A program made the position numbers and the translations under genes. The notes below the pieces were generated by a model. The model had not been told where the DNA came from, made no database searches, and worked only from the letters and a program-made list of their open reading frames with translations. Shown here piece by piece: positions 55,000 to 64,000 of a stretch of DNA of 64,000 bases; position 1 is the first letter of the stretch, and the number at the start of each line of letters is the position of its first letter. This DNA comes from Dicaeum eximium (Eukaryota > Chordata > Aves > Passeriformes > Dicaeidae): assembly GCA_013396995.1 (NCBI GenBank), contig VWZP01001598.1:1-64000 (forward strand), written 5' to 3'.

Positions 55000-55560
55000 T
55001 TCCAAACCAGGAAGGTCATGTTGCTGATAGTCACAAAAATGAGGCTTTTTTGAGTCAGCAGCTTTGCCTGATCTGTCGAAAATGTCACCACTTGCTTGTA
55101 AATATTCTGAAAACCACAAGTCTCTGCTTCCAAAGCCAATTATGGGTGGCTGACTGACAGTAAAGCCCCTACTTAGCACACCTGGCCACTTAAAAGCAAC
55201 AAAGCGAATGGTTTGGGACATCACAAACCTCCAAATGCCCACAAAACAACCCAAATTATTCTGATTAGGCATAAAATTTTATCCTAGCACGAGGCCCCTG
55301 ATTGTGACCCAAATGGGATGTTATTGTTCCAGCAGCAAATTCAAAATGCAAACACAGCACAAAGGCGTTTTGCAACAGGGACATAAAAATTATAGTAATG
55401 TAGTTTTGTGACATTTCCACCTAGCAGTGACAGTATTCCTGATTCCAGCGCAAAACAAAGCAAAAATCAAAGTTTTTTGGCACGGAACAGATTTATGAGC
55501 ACGGTCAGAGACAATCCTGTTAGAATTACGGCTAAAGCTGAGACTCAGGGTGTAAAACTC
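55000..55560. promoter_or_regulatory. candidate conserved non-coding element with MAF/AP-1, SOX and TCF-type motifs
   Basis: The block is single-copy with A/T-moderate composition and no CR1. Motifs: TGAGTCAGCAGC (55051-55062, MARE/AP-1 type), AAAACAAAGCAAAAATCAAAG (55450-55470, SOX ACAAAG and TCF/LEF ATCAAAG) and TTCTGATTAGGC. Its texture resembles deeply conserved enhancers; conservation cannot be tested here. Confidence 0.3.
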
Positions 55561-55675
55561 CTTCAGTAAAATAAAAGAGTGAAATTTTAGAGTAGACAGA
55601 GGGAGGAAATGGAGTAAATAAAGATTTAATAATCACAGAGATCTCCCTGGGTGTAAGGCTGACTGATGCTCCCAG

Positions 55676-55772
55676 GCACAGGGTGGGATTTTGAGGTGTC
55701 TGTGCAGGGCCAGGAGATGGAGTCCATGATCCCTGTGGATCCAGCTCAGGATATTCCATGATTTTATGATTA
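55676..55772 (+). mobile_element. CR1 LINE 3' end (sense), second subfamily
   Basis: GGGATTTTGAGGTGTCTGTG, CAGGGCCAGGAGATGGAGTC and CCAGCTCAGGATATTCCATG, then ATTTTATGATT. It is the uninterrupted counterpart of the split copy at 50218. Confidence 0.88.
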
Positions 55773-55984
55773 TTGTGTTGCTAAAGGCATTAATTCTTGC
55801 TTTACTTAGATATTCCCAAGTGACTTTGGGCCTCCAGGAGCTCAAAGGATTAAGCAGGAGGATCTGCAGAGAAGATCCCAAAAGAGGAGTTAGCAGGCTG
55901 GATCCCCTATTCCCGAAGGAAAAGGGGCAGGTGCTGGGCTGAAGTTTTAAAGAGAGATACAGAACCTGGCAAAATTTTGGATGT

Positions 55985-56205
55985 TTGTAAGGAATTGTTC
56001 CCTGGGAGGGTGGGCAGGCCCTGGCACAGGGTGCCCAGAGCAGCTGTGGCTGCCCCTGGATCCCTGGCAGTGTCCAAGGCCAGGCTGGACAGGGCTTGGA
56101 GCAGCCTGGGCTAGTGGAAGGTGTCCCTGCCATGGCAGGGGTGGAACAGGATGGGCTTTAAGGTCCCTTCCCACCCAAACCATTCTGTGATTCCATGATT
56201 TCCTA
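55985..56205 (+). mobile_element. CR1 LINE 3' end (sense), well preserved
   Basis: GGAATTGTTCCCTGGGAGGG, GGCAGGCCCTGGCACAGGGT and GGTGTCCCTGCCATGGCAGG end CCATTCTGTGATTCCATGAT. A weak 5' continuation at 55830-55985 may belong to it. Confidence 0.95.
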
Positions 56206-57331
56206 ACACTTTACTAAATGTCTTTCCAGAACTGAGGAAAGGCTGAAGTGTCCTGCACACATTGATGGGATTCCCCTGCAATCCAGGAGCAAAGGAGCTC
56301 TGGAAAAACATCCACGTTTGAGGAACATCTCAGTGGTGTCAGCAGAAGTTCTGTGGACTGAGCCCAGAGAACCTGCAGGAGCAGAGGAAGGGGGGGCAGC
56401 ACTTCCTAACGAAAAACAGGGAATAAAACAGTAAGAGAGGTGGGAATGTTGTGAAGAAGCTTCCTTGAGCCAGGTGCTGCCACAGCCCTGCCTGAAGATG
56501 TGCTCTTGGTGTTCCCCTGCTGCTCCTTTGGTGGGAATGGTGGCGGGGGGGAAGGAGGCATCTGAAAGACTCTGACTGCAGGAAGAAGGGAGAAGACCCC
56601 ACAAAATCACCTGGGCAAGAGGTCAGCCGGAGGGCAGTGGGGGAAAGGTGAATTTGGGGTGCTTTGCTCTGGAAAGGGGAGTTTGGCCCTTCAGAGTGGT
56701 GGAGAAGCTAAAAGGGAGAATGTGTCTCACCTGCCCAGGAGAGGACGGCAGGGGGTGCCCCAGGAGGGGTGTGGAGCACTGTGAGCCCCATCCCAGAGTG
56801 GCAGGCAGTGGGTGGGGGGGTTTGGGCTGTGTTTGGGGTGCAGTTTGGGGTGTGTGGATCCCTCAGGACCTTCCTGTCCTCCCAGGAGTGTTGAGAGCCC
56901 TGGGCAGTCCCACAGGACAAAGTGCAGAGCAGGGAAGGAGCAGGGCCAGGGCTCTCCTGGCCTTGGGGCAGAGCTGGGAGGCTCTCCTTGAGTCTGAGCA
57001 AAGCTCTGATGTCAAACAGATCCTTTGGGGCCTGATCCAAACCTCCCCCCACACCGAGACATCCTCATCCCATGGTCTGCACACTCGGAGCAGGGAATTA
57101 CACATGCAAGGCTGTAATTGCCTTGTTATCCAATTAGCAAACCCCAAATGATTTCCCAGTGTCACTGACAAATCCTTGCAGGAATCCTCCTCCTCCCGTT
57201 GCCATCACAGCACGGCTCTGGCAGGGCCTGGGAGGTTCTGCTGGAGCTGGCACCGGCACAGGAGCGCTCTGGGCACTCGTGGTGGGCACTCTGGGGTGGT
57301 CACTCTGTGGTGGACACGCTGGGGTGGGCAC
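56206..57331. other. non-coding stretch, G/C-moderate
   Basis: No exon was recognised. There is a G-rich run at 56790-56860. A GGGCACTC/GGTGG near-repeat at 57270-57335 (CTCTGGGGTGGTCACTCTGT and neighbours) lies just before the next CR1. Confidence 0.45.
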
Positions 57332-57518
57332 TCCCTGGGAGGGTGGGCAGGCCCTGGCACAGAGAAGCTGTGGCTGGCCCTGGATCCCTGGCAGTGCCCA
57401 AGGTTGGACAGGGCTTGGAGCAGCCTGGGACACTGGAAGGTGTCCCTGCCATGGCAGGGGTGGGATGGGATGAGCTTTAAGACCTTTCCAACCAAAGCCA
57501 TTCCATGATTCCATGAAA
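57332..57518 (+). mobile_element. CR1 LINE 3' end (sense) with internal deletions
   Basis: It runs from CCCTGGGAGGGTGGGCAGGC through CTGGATCCCTGGCAGTGCCC and GGTGTCCCTGCCATGGCAGG to the tail CCATTCCATGATTCCATGA. It lacks about 13 bp (GGTGCCCAG-type block) and about 10 bp of the 'GGCCAGGCTGGAC' block. Confidence 0.93.
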
Positions 57519-59574
57519 GGAAGAAGAGTCTCATTTTCCTGCTGGTGAAGACAAACAACAGCTGGGGGTGTAAAACCGAAATGGCAAAAAAGCCAAAAGG
57601 GTTACAAACATCTCAACAGGACACAATCTGTGATCCAAATGCTTTGCACTTCCTTACCCCAGGTTCTCTGGGGCTCTGGGATGGGCATTCCACACTCATC
57701 CCTGCATTCCTGGATCCCTGCACCTGCTGAGGGCTGGCTCAGGGACAAGGTTTGGGGTGATGTGTTCACCCCAGCACTCCTCTGGTTTGGGATGAAGAAA
57801 GTTGGGAGGAGAACATTTGTCTTGTCGGAGGAGCTGCATCGTGGCCTGCTCTCTCCCTGCACTCATTCCCATGGGAATATTATTTTTCCCTAAGGTAAAG
57901 ACTTGCAATCAATCCTAAAAATCCAAACAATTCCATGTTTGTGCGGCCCCAACCCTTCCACGTGCACAGCTCCATGAACACTTCCTCTCATAAATCTGGA
58001 TCATCCATAAGGAGATTTTTCCTATAACTCATTATTCCATGCACAATTAAAACTCAGTTAGGACTGTATTTCTGGCCTTACTGGGTGTGTGCTCCCTTCC
58101 CATCCCAGGTGGGAGAGGAATTTGTCCCAGCTGAAGGGTGGGAAGCGGGATAGGGCTCAGGCACAGACCTCACGCTGCCTCGGGAGTTGAGCAGGATTTA
58201 AGGCAATTCTCTGCTTTTAATGCTGCCACCAACATCAGGAATGCTTTTTCCCGTTTTTCCCTGATTTGTGAGGCAGTGAGGAGCCATTAGGTGGTGCCCA
58301 AAAGCAGGAGGACACAGCGCCGGGGCTGAGAGGGAAACAGTGTGTGACACTGAGGGGACACCACGAGGACACCTCTGTGTCAGCCAAAGGTTCATCCCAA
58401 CTATCCCAGCAGAAGGTGACTTGGTTCCCACAGGATTTTCCCTCTCCTTAGTTCTTTGTTTGCCATTTTATGGCACTAACAAGTGTCTGAAACTGGGGGA
58501 AGAAAAATCTCTTGATAAGACAAAAATGGCATTACAAGGTCATTCTTTAATATGTGACAATTATATCTGATCAAGAAGTTATGCCATGGAATCACTTCTT
58601 TTTTTTCTTTAGATGTTCCAAATAAAAATAAAATCCACAAGCAGGGATGATCCCACAGGATCCAGCCAATATTAATCTCTTCCCTCTTTCTGGAGCCAGG
58701 CTGCCTGAAAGGTTTTTTCCTCTCTCCAGAGTTCTGCTTCCCTTTGATCCCCATTTTGTGTGAGGCAAATGTTCCAGATTTCTTTTAAACCCCTGTTATT
58801 ACACCCCAATTGCTGCAGTAAAGCTCAGCCCTCAGACCTTAACAGTGGGCTCCTCCTCTGTGGTGTAGCAAGGGCACCTCTGGGGAGGGAAATGCAAAGT
58901 TTTTAACCAGAAAGGCTTTTCCTTCCCTGGCATTCCAACAGATCCTTGAAGAAGAAGAACTCCAGGCTCCATGCCAGGTTCTGTGTTTATACAAAAGCAG
59001 CCTTTTGCTTATTTCCCTTAAAATGGAATTAAAAGGCATGAAATATTTTTTAAAAAATTTTTTTTATTATTATTCCTGCACTGCTGCCACTTCATTATCC
59101 CAGCTAGGCAGGCAGGCAGCCTATTCCAGGGAATGAGGATGGGAAAGGCCCAGCCAAGAAGGTTTAAATGCCACCTGTAGGCAAATTGAAATGTTCCCCT
59201 CCAAGTGCTAATCTTTCCTTTATTGCAGCAGTGACAGAGCCCTCGCTGTTCCCACGGAATTCTGCCATGTTTGTTTAAAATCCAAGCCCAGAAAACCCTG
59301 AAATGCCTCTGCTTAAAACACCAACCCAAGAACCCAAATATTTTATTCCTTCTGAAATGATTCCTTGTACTTGCAGGGAGCTGTAATTAAGATGCTGCTG
59401 CTTGTGGCTGCAGGGTTTGCTGTGCCCCTGTGCTTCCTGCATTGCTGAATCCCAAAGAAAGGGGTGAAAAAGGCTGGAGAGGTTTGCTGGTAGCCTAAGA
59501 GGAGTTATCCAATGGATAATTAATAACTGCAGCACCAAGAGAGCCAGTGTCCCATTAATGACTGATGTGGTCAC
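57519..59574. other. single-copy non-coding stretch
   Basis: Short T-rich runs lie at 58598-58614 and 59046-59071. At 59330-59570 there is a TAAT- and E-box-bearing block (GGAGCTGTAATTAAGATGCT, CCAATGGATAATTAATAACT) that could be conserved. No exon was recognised. Confidence 0.5.
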
Positions 59575-59745
59575 ACAGGATTCAGCTTGGAAGCTCCTCA
59601 GGAGGGCTCTGGACCAATCTCCTGCTCAGAGCAGGAGGAGTCTGAGGTCAGACAAGGCTGCTCAGGGCTTTTATTCCATCTGATCTTGAAGTCTCCATAG
59701 TCAGAGGCTGCACAACCTCACAGACACCTCCCCTGCACACTGCTG
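59575..59745 (-). mobile_element. old CR1 LINE fragment (antisense)
   Basis: CCAATCTCCTGCTCAGAGCA, GGTCAGACAAGGCTGCTCAG and GGCTTTTATTCCATCTGATC, then TTGAAGTCTCCATAG and GGCTGCACAACCTC. This is the order of an older CR1 subfamily. It is diverged. Confidence 0.7.
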
Positions 59746-60054
59746 ATATCTTAATGTGGAGCTTTCCCCTGAGTTTTCCTCTCTGCTTGCTCTGACCAGG
59801 TTTGTATTCCCTGGAGAGATTGGCTGTAGTCAGGTCCTACTTGAAAGCTTTGATCTGTTAAGGGCTCTACAAAGACCTGAAATAATCAGGCTCTGTATAA
59901 ATGGCTCTAAATTCAATTACTTCTGATAATTGATTTAATTAAGAGCACGGATGAGATGGGATTGCTGCTCCCAGAAGTCAGAGTTAGGACTCACACTCTG
60001 GAAAATTTGGGCATCAGCAATGCCAGCACTTCTGTTTGAGAGGGACTTTGGACA

Positions 60055-60197
60055 AGGGACCTTAAAGCCCATCCATCCCCACCCCTGCCATGGCCAGGCA
60101 CATCTTCCACTGTCCCAGGCTGCTCCAGCCCCAGTGTCCAGCCTGGCCTTGGGCACTGCCAGGGATCCAGGGGCAGACACAGCTTCTCTGGACATCC
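60055..60197 (-). mobile_element. CR1 LINE 3' fragment (antisense)
   Basis: GGGACCTTAAAGCCCATCCA, CCCTGCCATGGCCAGGCACA and CAGCCTGGCCTTGGGCACTG, then GATCCAGGGGCAGACACAGC. Confidence 0.9.
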
Positions 60198-60758
60198 ACA
60201 CTTTCTCTACTCAGGACCTTTCTCACCTTCTGGTCTGTGCCATGAATCCAGGATTCCTGCGACCTTGAAGCTGGAGCCCATCTTCAGAGCTGGAGCTCTT
60301 CTGCCCATCGTTTTCCAGGATACTCAGGGAATTTGGATCCTGCCTTCCCAAATCCAAGCCTCCTAATAAATTTTTCCACATGAACAAAGTGATTTAGGGC
60401 TCAGAGGATCCCATCCTGTGAGCATTTCCTACCCTTGCTTTCCCCTGGATGCTGGAGCCTTCATAAACTCCAGCTCATCCTGACAAAGCAGGGGAGGTTT
60501 GGGTTTAATTGCAGTTGTTAATTAATTTTATCACTGCGGAATCTGCAGTCTGGTGGGAAAAGGGAAATTCCATTTAATGAATGGCTCCCTTCTCTCAGCA
60601 CCTGGTGAGCACTCACTCTCCTGTCCTTGGCCAAAATTCCTGCCACATCCCCAGCTCCTCTTCTCCAAAATCCTCTCCAAGCTGGGGAAAATCCTCTCCA
60701 AGGTGGGCAAATGATCCTCCCTCATCCTCCTCTTCCTCCCCTCTGTGCCTCTGCAATG

Positions 60759-60772
60759 GCACCAGAGGGCAG
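60759..60772 (+). promoter_or_regulatory. CTCF-type motif outside CR1
   Basis: GCACCAGAGGGCAG fits CCASYAGRKGGCRS with one mismatch (first base). It lies in single-copy sequence. Confidence 0.35.
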
Positions 60773-62535
60773 GGAGTGCCCAAAGCTGGGGGTGAAGGCA
60801 TTTGGGCAGGAGGATCAAGGCTGAGACCTTCTGGAGAAGGAGCCTTGGAGGTCCTGCTGTAAAGGGAAAGGGAAAAGGGAGAAAGGGTTTGAACTCTGCT
60901 TCTCTGTGGGCAAGAAAATGGAGCAGCTGGTGGGAGGTTTCATCCTCTCAATGAGGCTTCACCCTTCCCTAGGAGAGAGGTTTTGGTTCCCAAATTACCC
61001 CCAGGAGCTGGTGTGAGGGGCCTGAAGCTGCTGCAGGCCTGACTGTCTCCATCACCCGCTGCCTCTGCCATGTGAGGTGACACCAATTTGGTCACTGTTG
61101 TCACCACATTCCTGTGGTCTCCCTGTCCTCTGTCCCAGCCAACGCCATCCTGGGCTCCTCTTTTCTTCCTCACAGTGATAGTTCAAGGTTTGCCAGCACT
61201 CTTCTGTCTCCTCAGTGTCTTGTTAGTCCTGTCACCCTCTCCTGGCACCAGCAGACCTCTCCTGGCAGCATCCCCCATTCCCATTAATCCTTGTTTACCG
61301 GGAATGTACATATTTATTGCTTTTTATCTTGTTTAATCTCTCAGGTCTTGCAGCCCCTATTCATTGTTGCTGCTTCCCTTCTAACTCCCACCCATTTATC
61401 TTCCTCTGCTGCTGCATCTGCTCCAGCACATCCTGATTATCTCCTGCCATTCCCTGTGCCAGCCCCATGCCCTGTGTCGGGATTTGGCTCCCTGGAACAG
61501 TTGGTCTTCCAAAATCATCATTCACTGACTTATGGAGGAGACAGGAAGAGATTCTCTCCATGGACCTGCTGTCCTGTCTTCCTTACTTAGTGAGCAAATG
61601 AGGTTAATATTTAATGGATGTGGAGGTCAAAACAAATCCTGGATATTTTGTTCCATATTTCCACGCTTCCAAAAGGTAAATAACCATAAGAGGTCCATCT
61701 AACTAGGTATTTCTGACAATAACCTCCAGCAAATCCCAAGAGAAAAGTTAAGATGTCAGACACAGAAAAGAAATTCCCCAAATAAATTCCCCAGCTCCTG
61801 CAGTTCTGCCCGTGCATCCTCCTGCTATGGAGCAGCAGGGGCTTCACTGCAGCTCCTGGCTGGGGTCAGTTCTTGCTGTCATTTTGAGGTGACATCTCCC
61901 TGCCAGGATTCAGGAACCCCAAATTGCTGCCAGTGCCAAACCCAGTCCTGATCCATGGGATCACAGGAGCCCTGGGACAAACATCTCTGCTGTGGTGCTG
62001 CCAAAGGCCAAGCAGGACTTCAGTCTGAGCAAAAAAAAGCGGCTTTTTCCTCACAGATTGTCACCTCTGCCTCGCTCACCAAGGACAGGTGACCAGAAGT
62101 GGGGACAGGGCTTTTCTGGAAGACAAAATGAATCATGAAGTACTTGGGACTCAGGGGAAATCATGGACTTCTTTCTAAACCTTCTTCATCAGAAAGGGGG
62201 ATCAGAAATGCATCTGCAGGGACTGATTTGGGCTTTGGAACTGCACCACACCACTTCCAGCCCCTTCTCCTTCCAGTAGCAAGGATATCCACAGTAGCAG
62301 CTGGACACACTGACAGGACCAGAATCCCAGTGAGTCAGGGGCCAGCCTGCCTTTGGATAAATATTTTCCTTCCCAGGTGGTTTGTTCTGGGTCTTTGGCA
62401 CATCCCTGACCCCTGCCAGGGCACGGTGTGATATTCCTAAAAGCCACTGAGGTATTCAATCATGTAATTAGTGACTGATTAGCTGGAACGGCTGTGGGAT
62501 GCAGATTGATATCAGGTGATGGCTCTGGGGGCAAA

Positions 62536-62593
62536 GGCAAAATAACCACAAACATCTGCTCAGAGGCAAAATAACCACAAACATCTGCTCAGA
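62536..62593. repeat. 29-bp tandem duplication, two copies
   Basis: The unit begins GGCAAAATAACCACAAACAT and ends CTGCTCAGA. The two copies are identical. Confidence 0.95.
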
Positions 62594-64000
62594 GGAAGGG
62601 CAGCTGCCCCTGCCCCTGGGCTGGGCTGGGCAGAGCTGCTGGAGCATTGCTGCCTTTGGACCAGACCCATGGAGCAGATAAGGGGTGGATGTGTGAGACC
62701 CACCCGCACTGGAGTCATTGCCAGGAAATCCCTGGCTGAACCCAGCTGAGTTCTGCTGAACTGGGAGGCACTGGGATACACTGGGGGGAGCCAGTGCCAC
62801 GTGCCACCGTGGCCAGGCCTTGGATCTCCTGGGAGCTCTTATCTCCTGCACCAGTGACACTGAGCCACTCCTGCTGCCGGCTCTGGCTGCTGGCCAGCGG
62901 CTCCCAACAGCTACATCAGCTCCCAACAAGCGCAGCAGTTGTCAGAAGCAGATGAAGAAAAATCTCCTGGTTGGAGCAGAGCAGAGGGAGGGCCCTGCTC
63001 GGGTTCTGTCAGGGACTGGATGGGCCTGAAGCTCCAAAAGGGAATCTGTAATTAGGGGAACCCTCTCAGTGTGATGGATGAGCTCTGTGCTGCTCATCGC
63101 TGCAAATCCAGCCAGAATCTGCTCCTTTGGAGCTCAGAGGAAACATCACTCTAAAAATCCTTATTCCTGAGTGTCTGCAAGTGCTGCCAAGTCCTCCTGC
63201 TCAGCCCAGACCTCCCCCAAAAATGCTCCCTCCCCTGTCTGTCCTGGTGTCCCCTTTCCTGGGAGCACATCGTCCTTGGAGGCTGGAGCTGGAGCACACA
63301 GCAGCTCCTCGCCCTTTCCCGGGCTCAGAAATTAGGGCAGGCTCAGAGAGATCAACGAGTTTCCTTTCCTCCTGATGGCTGTCCCCAGGAATATGTGGGA
63401 GAGGAAAGCAAATTCCTTCTGCTTCTCCTCCGGGAGCAGGGCAGATGCAGCTTAGCAGGAAAAATACCATAAGACAATAATTAAGGTTGTTTGTGTAGGG
63501 ATGCTGAGGTCACTGAGGACTTCAAAGTTTGGGTGGGCTCTGGGAGTGCTGGAAAAGGGACAAGAGGGAAGAAGGTCACTGAGTGAAGGGTAGAGAGCAC
63601 AGAATTCGCTGCGTGGTGGTGACAAGTGTGGCCAGCCAGGCTCCCTTTCCCCTCCCGCCAGGACACACCAGCACCTCCCTGACCTCAAAAAGGGTCACAG
63701 CAGAGGAGAAGGAACCCCCAGCCCCAGCTGGTCCAGGAGAAACCTCAGGGGTACAAAGTGATCCCCTAAAGTTCATTTGTATTTTCCATTTATATTCCAC
63801 ATTCAAAGTTCTAAAGCAGTGCCCTCATGGCGGGAGCTGCTGAGTGGGACCTGCTGGGCCTGGGTGGGCTGAGGGGTCCAGGGAGGCAGCACTGCCTGGG
63901 ACACATCCTGAAACAGATGTCTGGAGAACCCGGTTTGCCTGTTTTGTTGGGTGGGGATATGGTGTCGGTAGGAGGTGGAAAGGACCCAGAAATCTGGGCT

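Larger units (their letters stand above)
60198..64000. other. single-copy non-coding stretch to the window end
   Basis: No exon was recognised and no CR1 is evident. It holds a CTCF-like motif (60759-60772) and a 29-bp tandem pair (62536-62593). Composition is ordinary. Confidence 0.5.

Noticed and set aside
1..64000. CRISPR arrays, operons, prophage or other prokaryotic systems
   Set aside because: There is no array of spaced identical repeats and no prokaryotic gene layout. The introns and CR1 elements show a bird genome.

Overview
The window is eukaryotic, almost certainly from a songbird (passerine). About thirty truncated CR1 LINE copies carry the avian 3' signature (the ATTCCATG/ATTCTATG-type tail and the conserved lead-in before it). 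One copy of a tRNA-Ile-headed, CR1-tailed SINE (TguSINE1 type, known from zebra finch) is present, as is a probable solo LTR. Coding sequence is split by GT-AG introns. No bacterial, plasmid or CRISPR feature is present.

Region 1-7.9 kb: the 3' end of an oxysterol-binding-protein gene on the + strand. Six exons (1658-5108) join in phase to 289 codons plus a stop. They run from the SHHPP half of the OSBP fingerprint through the end of the lipid-binding ORD domain to a C-terminus ending CPDIF. Details (AIHLEF, KIVHSS, GKQKTVYQTL, RKYPLPENAEN) fit OSBP2/ORP4 better than OSBP1. A 2.7-kb 3' UTR probably runs to an AATAAA at 7859. A 220-bp duplication flanks the penultimate exon.

Region 8.5-14.2 kb: a second + strand gene that I do not recognise. 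Ten consecutive exons with good splice sites (10051-14194) keep one open frame of 632 codons to a TGA. A candidate first exon at 8511-8577 fits the phase of the first of them. The product is Ser/Arg/Pro/Gly-rich with several short helical, coiled-coil-like exons. This is the most novel coding element in the window.

Region 14.2-64 kb: no coding exon I can defend. It is intergenic (or a very long intron) filled with CR1 fragments on both strands, microsatellites, one SINE and one LTR, with single-copy stretches between. Some of these look like conserved non-coding regulatory DNA (homeodomain-rich or SOX/TCF/MAF-motif-rich). At 18.84-19.05 kb lies a short CpG-rich island with a strong CTCF-type motif and a TATA-like box. 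At 50.24-50.76 kb is an apparently perfect 260-bp tandem duplication of a nested CR1.

I did not find a previously undescribed multi-gene system. The best leads are the unrecognised coiled-coil gene, the CpG/CTCF island, the tRNA-Ile SINE, the nested and duplicated CR1, and the OSBP2 intronic duplication. All identities rest on reading and memory of families, without database searches.
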